A stretch of DNA of 8,169 bases from Prevotellaceae bacterium (lineage in GTDB: Bacteria > Bacteroidota > Bacteroidia > Bacteroidales > Bacteroidaceae). A model generated the notes under the pieces. That model made no database searches. It was not told the origin of the DNA and was given only the letters and a program-made list of their open reading frames with translations. The stretch is taken from NCBI GenBank assembly GCA_905371275.1, contig CAJPLH010000077.1, forward strand, positions 1-8,169, in the 5' to 3' direction. Numbering within the stretch: position 1 is the stretch's first letter; every line of letters begins with the position of its first letter. The translations under genes were made by a program, and so were the position numbers. Positions 1 through 6,975 of the stretch are shown piece after piece.

Positions 1-248
1 GGTGCGATGTTTCGCTCACGGGCGACTATTGCGCGGAGCGACAAGCCACTGCCAACCATTGGCCTGAGGCTCGCCTAGCCCCTTATGCCACTTTGCACAC
101 CGCTGTGGGGCGCACATTTCGATGGGGCAACACGAAATGGCTCACGCAGGGAGTGATAAACAATGTGACCAACACCCACTACGAATTGGTGCGTGGCTAT
201 CCATTGCCGGGATGCAGTGTGATGTGGCGCAATATCATTAGTTTTTAG
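1..248 (+). CDS. TonB-dependent outer-membrane receptor, C-terminal end (partial, BtuB/CirA-like)
   Basis: This is the 3' end of a gene that starts before the window; the first complete codon begins at base 3 and the stop TAG is at 246-248, leaving 81 residues. The translated end has the layout of the last beta-strands of a TonB-dependent receptor barrel: alternating polar and hydrophobic residues, an internal 'INNVTNTHYELVRGYPLPG' stretch matching the usual 'N(L/V)xNxxYExVxxYPxPG' turn before the last strand, and a C-terminal aromatic (…NIISF, final Phe), as outer-membrane barrels need for BAM recognition. By family, such proteins import large scarce nutrients (siderophores, cobalamin, glycans) using TonB-ExbBD energy. 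The lipoprotein 73 bases downstream suggests a cobalamin receptor, but the substrate-determining plug and most of the barrel are outside the window. A different TonB receptor subfamily remains possible. Confidence 0.78.
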   Translation, partial: CDVSLTGDYCAERQATANHWPEARLAPYATLHTAVGRTFRWGNTKWLTQGVINNVTNTHYELVRGYPLPGCSVMWRNIISF

Positions 249-321
249 TGGTTTATAGGATGTGTCTGTTAGTTTTTCTTTTAAATACATAGTAATATCT
301 TATCATAATTTCAATATTCAA

Positions 322-1467
322 ATGAAACAATTCAAGTTTTTAGCCACTCTTCTTGTGGCTGCACTCAGTTTCGCGTCTTGTATCGATGAGGAAACACCTC
401 GACTCACTCCTCCCCCTGCAACATCGTTGGGAGAAGGTGCGTTTGTGCTCAATCAAGGAAATCAGGGTGCTAAAATAGAAGGCAGTTATTCCTTCTATGA
501 TTGGAAAGAAAATGTGTTGCACAACAGTGTGTTTAGCACTGTCAATGGTCGTTCGTTGGGCGAAGCACCGCAAGATGGAGTGGTGTATGGCTCAAAACTC
601 TATGTAAGTTTGTGGGGTTCGAATGCCGTGCAAGTGATTGACGCTAAAAGTCACAAGTTTATTAGCACTATAACTACTAGTCAGCCCCAAGGCATTGCAG
701 CCTATGGAGGGCATATTTATGTGGCGAACAACACGGGTCAGGTGTCAAAAATAGACACCCTCGATTTGCAAGTGAAACAACAGGTGGAAGTGGGACCCAA
801 TCCCGTGGATGTGGTGGTGCGCGATGGGATGCTCTATGTGAGCATCAGCGACGGATATAATTATCAAAAAGGCTATGTCAATGGTAAGCGTTTGAGCAAA
901 GTGAATTTGTCGAACTTCCACAAGGAGGGTGAGGTGATGCTCCAAACCACTCCAACAGAGGGTGGTAATGGTGAGAGTGGACAGAACCAGACCGTAGTGG
1001 AAGGTGTTAATCCTACTCAAATGGTGTTGGCAGAAGATGGCAATATCTTTGTGGTGTGTATGGGGGATTATGCTCAAATCCCTGCGCGCGTGTGGAAGGT
1101 GAGCAAAGACGACAAAACCAGTGTTTTTGCAGCCGGCAACATCATTGCAACACACAAAAATGAACTCCATATCATCAATAAAATGGTGGATTGGAACACC
1201 GGAAAAATCAGTTTGACGTGGAATGTCTACGATACGCAGAGCGGTAAGGTGGTAGCGGAGAATTTTGCCAAAGATAATTGGCCGCTCGATCCCATTGCTA
1301 TGAATGTGCATCCTCGCACCGGTCGTGTGTTGGTGACTTCGCACAGTGTTCTCGATGTTAAGAGCAAATACACATCGGCTGGTTATCTTTACACCTATAC
1401 GGGTACGGGGCATTTGCTCAGCCGTCAGACAGTGGGGGTTGAACCCTATGCTGTGGTATTCCGCTAA
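322..1467 (+). CDS. Surface lipoprotein with YncE/DUF5074-type beta-propeller, BtuG-like
   Basis: A 381-residue predicted lipoprotein. I chose ATG 322 because it gives a clean signal peptide: Lys2 and Lys5, a hydrophobic core (residues 6-18) and a lipobox ending Phe-Ala-Ser-Cys20. The upstream in-frame ATG at 262 would add 20 non-signal residues. After Cys20 comes Ile-Asp-Glu-Glu, an acidic run like the lipoprotein export signal that places Bacteroidota lipoproteins on the cell surface. The rest looks like a beta-propeller: repeated 'P-x-x-(V/I/M) … G-x-(L/I)-(Y/F)-V' turns near residues 83-94, 122-133, 160-172, 230-244 and 323-338, with a closing strand at 375-380; six or seven blades are plausible. 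BtuG proteins, cobalamin-binding seven-bladed propellers that sit on BtuB, have this architecture and this position after a TonB receptor. The gene lies 73 bases after the receptor with no convincing promoter between, so cotranscription is likely. The cobalamin role is inferred; another ligand is possible. Confidence 0.72.
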   Translation: MKQFKFLATLLVAALSFASCIDEETPRLTPPPATSLGEGAFVLNQGNQGAKIEGSYSFYDWKENVLHNSVFSTVNGRSLGEAPQDGVVYGSKLYVSLWGSNAVQVIDAKSHKFISTITTSQPQGIAAYGGHIYVANNTGQVSKIDTLDLQVKQQVEVGPNPVDVVVRDGMLYVSISDGYNYQKGYVNGKRLSKVNLSNFHKEGEVMLQTTPTEGGNGESGQNQTVVEGVNPTQMVLAEDGNIFVVCMGDYAQIPARVWKVSKDDKTSVFAAGNIIATHKNELHIINKMVDWNTGKISLTWNVYDTQSGKVVAENFAKDNWPLDPIAMNVHPRTGRVLVTSHSVLDVKSKYTSAGYLYTYTGTGHLLSRQTVGVEPYAVVFR

Positions 1468-1535
1468 GCGGTGATTTCTCCTCGGAGTAAACTTGCACGG
1501 TTGCTTAGGGAATAACCTTTTCAAACGAGTGCAAA

Positions 1536-1595
1536 ACAGCACGTGTCTTCTGCTATTTTCATTGTTGAAATGCAAGATGCGTGCTGTGTTTTTTT
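1536..1595 (+). terminator. Rho-independent-type terminator after the lipoprotein gene
   Basis: An 8-bp perfect stem pairs ACAGCACG (1536-1543) with CGTGCTGT (1580-1587), followed by one G and seven T (1589-1595). Pairing continues inward through two G-U pairs and TCTT/AAGA (1546-1549 with 1574-1577), and the apex has its own stem TTTCA/TGAAA (1557-1561 with 1566-1570) around a four-base loop. The whole folds as one long imperfect hairpin. It lies 68 bases after the lipoprotein stop codon and separates that unit from topA. Seen directly by eye; no folding energy was computed. Confidence 0.75.
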
Positions 1596-1665
1596 ATGCA
1601 AAATGGCGAAAGAATGAAGCTTTTTGGCGTGCAGAAATTGCGCTTCTCTATATAAAAGATGAGTG

Positions 1666-1689
1666 AAGGGACAAAAAAAGCCCTTTTTT
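1666..1689 (+). terminator. Possible second, weak terminator hairpin before the topA promoter
   Basis: AAGGG (1666-1670) can pair with CCCTT (1681-1685) across a ten-base A-rich loop, and four more T follow (1686-1689). The stem is only five pairs, so on its own it would be weak. It sits directly before the topA promoter elements and could be a backup stop for read-through from the lipoprotein unit. The A-rich and T-rich tracts could equally be upstream promoter sequence. Confidence 0.3.
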
Positions 1690-1690
1690 C

Positions 1691-1721
1691 TTGTAATATC
1701 TCACTATGTGGCGTAATTTTG
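1691..1721 (+). promoter_or_regulatory. Bacteroidota-type sigma-ABfr promoter for topA
   Basis: The -7 element TAATTTTG (1714-1721) matches the Bacteroidota consensus TAnnTTTG at every fixed position. A TTG at 1691-1693 provides the -33 element with a 20-base spacer, which is in the known range. Transcription would start about five bases after the -7 element, near 1726, giving a very short leader (roughly 10-15 bases) to the ATG at 1739. The promoter overlaps the earlier in-frame ATG at 1706, which therefore cannot be the start used from this promoter. Confidence 0.7.
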
Positions 1722-1738
1722 CAGCAAATAAAAATGCT

Positions 1739-4252
1739 ATGCAAAAGAATTTGGTCATAGTGGAGAGTCCGGCGAAGGCAAAAACGATTGAAAAATTCCT
1801 CGGTGATGATTTCAAAGTGATGTCGAGTTATGGACATATCCGCGATTTAGATAAGAAAAACGATGGTGTGGATCCTGAAACCTTCCAGCCGCACTACGAA
1901 ATTCCGGCCGACAAACAGAAAGTGGTGAGTGAACTTCGTGCAGCTGCAAAGAAGGCGGAGACCATTTGGTTGGCATCCGATGAAGACCGCGAGGGAGAAG
2001 CCATCTCTTGGCACCTTGCGGAAGTTTTGAAATTGGACCCGGCTACGGCGCGCCGTATCGTTTTTCACGAAATCACGAAAACGGCTATCCTGGACGCTAT
2101 TGCTCATCCGCGCACGATTGATTTGAATCTGGTGGATGCACAACAAGCGCGTCGTGTGCTCGACCGCGTACTGGGATTTCGTCTTTCTCCCGTGTTGTGG
2201 AGAAAAGTACGCCGCGGTCTTTCTGCTGGACGTGTGCAGAGCGTGACGGTGCGACTCATTGTGGAACGTGAACGCGAAATTGAGGCTTTTCAGGCTGAAA
2301 GTGCCTTCCGCGTTACGGCCTTCTTTGGGGTGCCTACGAACAATGGACAGACGGTGGCGTTGAAAGCTGAATTGAACCATCGTTTTGCTACGCTTGATGA
2401 GGTGAATGCTTTCTTGGAAAACTGCAAAACGGCAGAATTCCGCATTGACAGTTTGACCACGAAACCCACCAAACGCACACCGGCTCCCCCGTTTACGACA
2501 TCAACGTTGCAACAAGAGGCGGCTCGAAAGTTTGGATTTTCCGTGGCTTCCACCATGCGTCTTGCGCAAACGCTCTACGAGTCGGGATTGATTACCTATA
2601 TGCGTACCGACTCGATGAATCTTTCTACACTCTGCCTTGACACGGCTGAACCCGTGATTGCAGAGCGCATGGGAGCGAACTATCATAAGCGTCGCAATTA
2701 TCACACCAAGTCGAAAGGAGCTCAAGAAGCGCACGAAGCGATTCGTCCTACGGATATGTCGAGAGAGGACATCAAAGGAACTCCGCAAGAACGTAAACTC
2801 TATAACTTGATTTGGAAGCGCACGCTTGCGAGTCAGATGGCGGATGCGCAGTTGGAGAAAACAACTGCGGTAATCAGCGTGAGCGGTTCGGAGCATCACT
2901 TTGTTGCAACCGGCGAAGTGGTGAAATTTGATGGTTTCTTGCGCCTTTATCGCGAAAGTGTGGAAGAAAACGACGGTGATGCGGAAGAAAGCGGTTTGCT
3001 TCCTCCTATGACTGAAGGACAGGTGTTGCAGCGACAAACGATTACTGCGCAGGAACGCTTTACTCAGGCACCTGCGCGATACAGCGAAGCCTCGCTGGTG
3101 CACAAGTTGGAAGAACTCGGCATCGGACGCCCTTCAACGTATGCGCCAACGATTTCTACTATCCAAAAGCGCGAATATGTGGCAAAAGGCGAGAGCGAAG
3201 GACAGGCGCGTGAGTTTGTGATGGCGACTTTGGAGGACGACAGCATTACTTCTGAAACACGCACCGAAAACTTCGGCAGCAATCGTGGTAAACTTGTGCC
3301 TACTGACATCGGTATTGTAGTGAACGACTTCTTGTTGGATCACTTCTCCGGTTTTATGGACTATAATTTCACCGCAAAGGTGGAACACGATTTCGACCGC
3401 GTGGCAGAAGGTGAGGAGGAATGGACGAATATCATCCGTTCTTTCTGTGATACGTTCAATCCTCAGGTGGATCGCGTGATGGAAGAACGCACGGAAACAC
3501 GTGTGGGTGAAAGACATCTCGGCAATGAACCTGAAAGTGGTCGTGTGGTGAGTGTGAAGATTGGTCGCTATGGACCGATGGTACAAATTGGTGGTGGCGA
3601 AGGTGATGATGAAACACCCAAATTTGCAAGTCTGAAAAAGGGACAAAGCATCACGACAATTACGCTCGAAGAAGCGCTCGAGTTGTTCAAACTTCCACGC
3701 ACTGTGGGAGAATATGAAGGTACAACGGTGACTATTGGCGTAGGACGTTTCGGACCTTATGTGTTGCACGCAAAGACGTACACTTCGATTCCTAAAGATG
3801 AGGATCCTATGGCTCTGACGCTGGAACGTGCGATAGAAATCATCGAGGCGAAGCGTGCTGTTGTGGCTAATAGTCATTTGCGCAGCTTTGAAGAAGAACC
3901 TGAATTGGAGGTGCTCAACGGACGTTATGGTCCTTACATCAAATATAAAGGTGGCAACTATCGCATTCCCAAAGAGCGTCATACTGATGCGGCTTCGCTT
4001 ACGCTGGATGAGTGTATGAAGTTTGTGGAAGCGGATAGCAAGAAATCTTCTAAGAAATCTACGAAAACTTCCGCAAAGACTTCAACAAAGACTTCCACGA
4101 AATCTTCCTCAAAGACTTCCTCAAAGACGACTAAATCTTCCGCAAAAACTACAAAGTCAGCTTCGGCAGCAGAAACAACTGCGAAGAAAACTGCGAAATC
4201 GCCTGCGAAGAAGACTACAACGAGTCGCACCAAAGCAACAACAAAAGAATAA
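1739..4252 (+). CDS. topA: DNA topoisomerase I (type IA)
   Basis: Relaxes negatively supercoiled DNA by single-strand cutting and rejoining through a 5'-phosphotyrosine. The protein has 837 residues from ATG 1739. This start puts 'NLVIVESPAKAKTIEKFL' at the N terminus as in other TopA proteins and lies downstream of the promoter at 1691-1721. The TOPRIM domain covers about residues 1-115, with Glu9 and the metal-binding Asp81-x-Asp83-x-Glu85. The catalytic tyrosine is Tyr287 in 'GLITYMRTDS'. 'GRPSTYAPTI' marks a later conserved core motif. There are no CxxC pairs, so the C4 zinc fingers of E. coli TopA are absent. Instead there are three GR(Y/F)GP repeats at residues 609, 669 and 728 (about 60 residues apart; the Toprim C-terminal repeat type). 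Residues 767-837 form a basic low-complexity tail. aroK follows after 31 bases with no terminator, so cotranscription is likely. Confidence 0.97.
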   Translation: MQKNLVIVESPAKAKTIEKFLGDDFKVMSSYGHIRDLDKKNDGVDPETFQPHYEIPADKQKVVSELRAAAKKAETIWLASDEDREGEAISWHLAEVLKLDPATARRIVFHEITKTAILDAIAHPRTIDLNLVDAQQARRVLDRVLGFRLSPVLWRKVRRGLSAGRVQSVTVRLIVEREREIEAFQAESAFRVTAFFGVPTNNGQTVALKAELNHRFATLDEVNAFLENCKTAEFRIDSLTTKPTKRTPAPPFTTSTLQQEAARKFGFSVASTMRLAQTLYESGLITYMRTDSMNLSTLCLDTAEPVIAERMGANYHKRRNYHTKSKGAQEAHEAIRPTDMSREDIKGTPQERKLYNLIWKRTLASQMADAQLEKTTAVISVSGSEHHFVATGEVVKFDGFLRLYRESVEENDGDAEESGLLPPMTEGQVLQRQTITAQERFTQAPARYSEASLVHKLEELGIGRPSTYAPTISTIQKREYVAKGESEGQAREFVMATLEDDSITSETRTENFGSNRGKLVPTDIGIVVNDFLLDHFSGFMDYNFTAKVEHDFDRVAEGEEEWTNIIRSFCDTFNPQVDRVMEERTETRVGERHLGNEPESGRVVSVKIGRYGPMVQIGGGEGDDETPKFASLKKGQSITTITLEEALELFKLPRTVGEYEGTTVTIGVGRFGPYVLHAKTYTSIPKDEDPMALTLERAIEIIEAKRAVVANSHLRSFEEEPELEVLNGRYGPYIKYKGGNYRIPKERHTDAASLTLDECMKFVEADSKKSSKKSTKTSAKTSTKTSTKSSSKTSSKTTKSSAKTTKSASAAETTAKKTAKSPAKKTTTSRTKATTKE
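4037..4249 (+). repeat. Degenerate low-complexity repeat encoding the Lys/Ser/Thr-rich tail of TopA
   Basis: The last 71 codons of topA are almost only Lys, Ser, Thr and Ala. The DNA is a degenerate tandem array built on variants of AAGACTTCC and AAATCTTCC joined by three-base linkers, giving a period near 9-12 bases (Lys-Thr-Ser-x, Lys-Ser-Ser-x units). The second half drifts into Ala-Lys-Lys-Thr-like units resembling histone H1 tails. Such basic tails in other proteins, including actinobacterial TopA, help hold DNA; that role here is inferred. The tract is open in another + frame as well, where it gives a spurious Arg/Leu/Gln-rich product. Confidence 0.85.
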
Positions 4253-4283
4253 TCGGGTGGAATGCCCCTAAAAGTATCTGCGT

Positions 4284-4817
4284 ATGAAGTGTATCGTGCT
4301 AGTAGGGTATATGTGCGTGGGTAAAACCACCGTAGGTCGCCAACTCGCTAAACGATTGAATTGCGGATTCTACGATTTAGATTGGTACATCGAGGAGCGA
4401 TTTCACAAGAAGATTCCAAAGATTTTTGCTGAAGAAGGCGAAGAGCGTTTCCGCGATTTGGAACGTCGAATGCTCCACGAAGCTGCGGAGTTTGAAAACA
4501 CCGTACTTTCTTGTGGTGGTGGCACTCCCACGCGCTTCGACAACATGGGCTACATGAACGAAGTGGCAGAAACGATTTACCTTCAGGCTTCTCCCGAAAC
4601 GATTTTGGCGCATCTGAAGGTGAGCAAAGGCACGCGACCACTTCTGCAAGGCTTGTCGGCAGAAGAAACAGACCAGTTTGTGCGACAACAACTCGAAGAG
4701 AGAGCACCTTACTACGAGAAGGCGCACCACATTGTGAATGTTGATATTCTCGACTCGTTCGAAAAAATCACAGATGTGGTGAATATGATTCTCGATAAAC
4801 TCGAAACGACCAATTAG
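4284..4817 (+). CDS. aroK: Shikimate kinase
   Basis: Phosphorylates shikimate at the 3-hydroxyl with ATP, the fifth step of the common aromatic pathway (chorismate synthesis), in the cytoplasm. At 177 residues it is the usual length. The P-loop is residues 8-16 (GYMCVGKTT), Asp33 in 'YDLDWYIEE' and Arg57 in 'EERFRDLE' are the expected shikimate contacts, Gly78-Gly80 is the conserved GGG, Arg118 (TRPLLQG) belongs to the lid, and Arg140 in 'ERAPYYEKA' is the late conserved Arg. The 'LDWYIEERFHK' run is typical of Bacteroidales AroK as I know it. The P-loop carries Cys11-Val12 where Gly-Ala or Gly-Ser is usual; all catalytic positions are kept, so activity is expected. The gene starts 31 bases after topA with no Shine-Dalgarno sequence, as is normal in this phylum. 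Confidence 0.95.
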   Translation: MKCIVLVGYMCVGKTTVGRQLAKRLNCGFYDLDWYIEERFHKKIPKIFAEEGEERFRDLERRMLHEAAEFENTVLSCGGGTPTRFDNMGYMNEVAETIYLQASPETILAHLKVSKGTRPLLQGLSAEETDQFVRQQLEERAPYYEKAHHIVNVDILDSFEKITDVVNMILDKLETTN

Positions 4818-4954
4818 GTAAGCGCAGCAGGTGTTCTTCACGACGCATGGGTATATAACATTCTGATGGATACTCCCACCGATGTGTTTTGAACTATACA
4901 AATATAATATATAAATAAGAATCCACTTTTCCCAGATAACATAACTGACAGACG

Positions 4955-6847
4955 ATGAGAAAATGGCGTATTGAAGACTCAGAAGAACTCTACAACATCA
5001 AAGGATGGGGTGTGAACTATTTCGGCATTAACGAAAAAGGTCACGCCTTTGTGCGTCCGCGCAAAGATAATGTAGAGGTTGATTTGTGCGACATCGTGAG
5101 TGATCTCACACAACGTGACATCACAGCTCCCGTACTCTTGCGTTTTCCCGACATTTTGGACAATCGCATTGAGAAAACTGCGGCTTGTTTTGAACAAGCT
5201 GAGAAGGAATATGACTATAAAGGTGAGCATTTCATCGTCTATCCCATCAAAGTGAACCAAATGCGTCCGGTGGTAGAAGAGATTATCTCCCACGGAAAGA
5301 AATACAACCTCGGGTTGGAATGTGGTTCTAAACCAGAACTTCATGCTGTGCTTGCCACCAACATGGACTCCGATTCGGTGATTGTTTGCAACGGACACAA
5401 AGACCAAAACTTCATTGAGTTGGCTTTGTTGGCGCAAAAGATGGGAAAGCGCGTCTTCTTGGTAATTGAAAAACTTCACGAGTTGGAAATCATTGCACAA
5501 GTGGCAGAGCGCATGGGAGTGCGTCCTAATCTGGGAATTCGCATCAAACTTGCCAGTCGTTCTACTGGAAAATGGGAAAGTTCTGGAGGAGATGCTTCAA
5601 AATTTGGCTTGAATAGTGCCGAATTGCTCACAGCTTTGACGCGTCTGGAAGAAAAAGGTTTGAAAGATTGTTTGCAACTCATTCACTTCCACATCGGGAG
5701 TCAGATTCCCAAAATCCGTCTCATCAGTACTGCGCTCCGCGAAATGGCACAATACTACGTGCAACTCCGCAAGATGGGATTCAACATCGAATTCGTAGAC
5801 TGTGGAGGAGGCCTCGGAGTGGACTATGATGGCACACGTTCTTCCAACTCAGAGAGTTCAGTGAATTATTCCGTGCAGGAATATGTCAATGACATTGTCT
5901 ACATCCTTCGCGAAGCTGCCAACGAAAACGAGGTGCCACATCCCAACATCATCACCGAAGGTGGACGTTCTCTGACCGCTCACCACTCAGTGTTGATTTT
6001 AGAAGTGCTCGAAACCACAGAAGTTCCCCACATGGCAGAGGATTTTCATCCCTCAGAGCATGACCACAAGTTGGTGCACGATCTCACCGAGATTTGGGAT
6101 AAACTCTCCACGCGTTCCATGCTCGAAGACTGGCACGATGCCGAAGACATTCGCGAAGAAGCACTCGGATTGTTCCGTCACGGACTCTTGGATCTCCGCA
6201 CACGTGCACAAATCGAAAGCCTATATTGGAGCATCTGTTCGGAAGTCGCAGAATTGGTGCACCATCAAAAGCACGCTCCCGACGAATTGCGCAAGTTGGA
6301 CAAAATGATGTCTGAAAAATACTTCTGCAACTTCTCACTCTTCCAATCTCTTCCCGACCACTGGGCACTCGACCAGCTCTTCCCCATCATGCCGATTCAT
6401 CGACTCGAAGAGCGTCCCACAGTGAGCGCATCTTTGCAAGACATTTCTTGCGATAGCGATGGGAAAATCTCCACTTACGTCAACTACAATCAGCAGACCA
6501 ACTACATTCCACTCCACCGTTTCAAACAAGGAGAAAAATACTATATCGGAGTTTTCCTCGTAGGCGCATATCAAGAGATTTTGGGAAATATGCACAACCT
6601 CTTCGGAGACACCAACGCAGTGCACATATCTGTCGACGCAGACGGCTACACCATCGACAAAACCATTGATGGAGAAACCGTTGCAGACGTGTTGGAATAT
6701 GTGCAATATGATCCCAAGCGTTTGGTGCGCCGTCTTGAATCTTGGGTGAGTCGTGCCGTAAACGAAGGAAAGATTACCGTCGAAGAAGGAAAAGAATTCA
6801 TTTCCACCTATCGTGCTGGTTTATACGGCTACACCTATCTCGAATAG
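4955..6847 (+). CDS. speA: Biosynthetic arginine decarboxylase (PLP-dependent)
   Basis: Converts arginine to agmatine and CO2, the first step of the agmatine route to putrescine and spermidine. The 630 residues begin 'MRKWRIEDSEELYNIKGWG', the normal SpeA start. The fold is the alanine-racemase-like (type III) PLP barrel: Lys99 in 'YPIKVNQ' is the PLP Schiff-base lysine, 'HFHIGSQ' is at 244-250, the Gly-rich phosphate loop 'DCGGGLGVD' at 282-290, and 'EGGRS' at 335-339. In the C-terminal beta domain Cys499 in 'SCDSDG' is the substrate-side active-site cysteine contributed across the dimer. A helical insertion lies between the barrel and the C-terminal part, as in E. coli SpeA. No agmatine-processing gene is in the window. 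The 137-base gap after aroK is AT-rich and may hold a separate promoter, but no good -7 element is visible. Confidence 0.97.
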   Translation: MRKWRIEDSEELYNIKGWGVNYFGINEKGHAFVRPRKDNVEVDLCDIVSDLTQRDITAPVLLRFPDILDNRIEKTAACFEQAEKEYDYKGEHFIVYPIKVNQMRPVVEEIISHGKKYNLGLECGSKPELHAVLATNMDSDSVIVCNGHKDQNFIELALLAQKMGKRVFLVIEKLHELEIIAQVAERMGVRPNLGIRIKLASRSTGKWESSGGDASKFGLNSAELLTALTRLEEKGLKDCLQLIHFHIGSQIPKIRLISTALREMAQYYVQLRKMGFNIEFVDCGGGLGVDYDGTRSSNSESSVNYSVQEYVNDIVYILREAANENEVPHPNIITEGGRSLTAHHSVLILEVLETTEVPHMAEDFHPSEHDHKLVHDLTEIWDKLSTRSMLEDWHDAEDIREEALGLFRHGLLDLRTRAQIESLYWSICSEVAELVHHQKHAPDELRKLDKMMSEKYFCNFSLFQSLPDHWALDQLFPIMPIHRLEERPTVSASLQDISCDSDGKISTYVNYNQQTNYIPLHRFKQGEKYYIGVFLVGAYQEILGNMHNLFGDTNAVHISVDADGYTIDKTIDGETVADVLEYVQYDPKRLVRRLESWVSRAVNEGKITVEEGKEFISTYRAGLYGYTYLE

Positions 6848-6975
6848 CACCATACACGAGTCCGTTCTTTCCGATGATTTCCCTTGCTAGAATGCTTATT
6901 TCGGGAAAATAAACACTAATACGCTCACCATCAAGGGAAACGTCCTCACCAATGTCAAATCTACAATGTCTTGAA

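Noticed and set aside
262..321. Upstream ATG extending the lipoprotein by 20 residues
   Set aside because: The extension would bury the signal peptide and is not signal-like; ATG 322 gives a normal lipoprotein signal.
249..321. Possible separate promoter for the lipoprotein gene (TAGTTTTT at 270-277, and a 9-base direct repeat TTAGTTTTT at 238 and 269)
   Set aside because: The -7-like element lacks the final G and no TTG lies at the right distance; the repeat is AT-rich and could be chance.
745..1575. Antisense open frame of 276 codons opposite the propeller lipoprotein
   Set aside because: Product is His/Ile-rich with no family resemblance, and it runs through the terminator hairpin; the + strand gene explains the region fully.
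3134..3982. Long antisense open frame (282 codons) opposite topA
   Set aside because: It lies wholly within topA, its product is Phe/His/Arg-rich without any recognisable domain, and it has no promoter; it is a shadow of the topA codon pattern.
4023..4271. Arg/Leu/Gln-rich open frame on the + strand overlapping the end of topA
   Set aside because: It is the repeat tract read in another frame; the repeat simply lacks stops there.
4253..4283. GGG/CCC pairing between topA and aroK
   Set aside because: Three to four pairs only and no T run; the 31-base gap looks like a plain operon spacer.
4848..4878. Hairpin after aroK (TGGGTAT with ATA…CCCA)
   Set aside because: Seven pairs with a two-base bulge, and only four T several bases later; too weak to call a terminator.
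4887..4920. Possible speA promoter (TTTTG at 4887-4891, TAAATAAG at 4912-4919)
   Set aside because: Spacing is right (20 bases), but the -7 element matches only four of six fixed positions; AT-rich DNA gives such matches by chance.
4892..4921. AT-rich stretch near the skew change considered as a dif recombination site
   Set aside because: The right arm matches the usual XerD-binding half only poorly and there is no clear dyad; the skew change alone does not support the call.
6878..6908. Inverted repeat TTTCCC/GGGAAA between speA and ung
   Set aside because: Six pairs around a 19-base loop with no T run after it; not a credible terminator.
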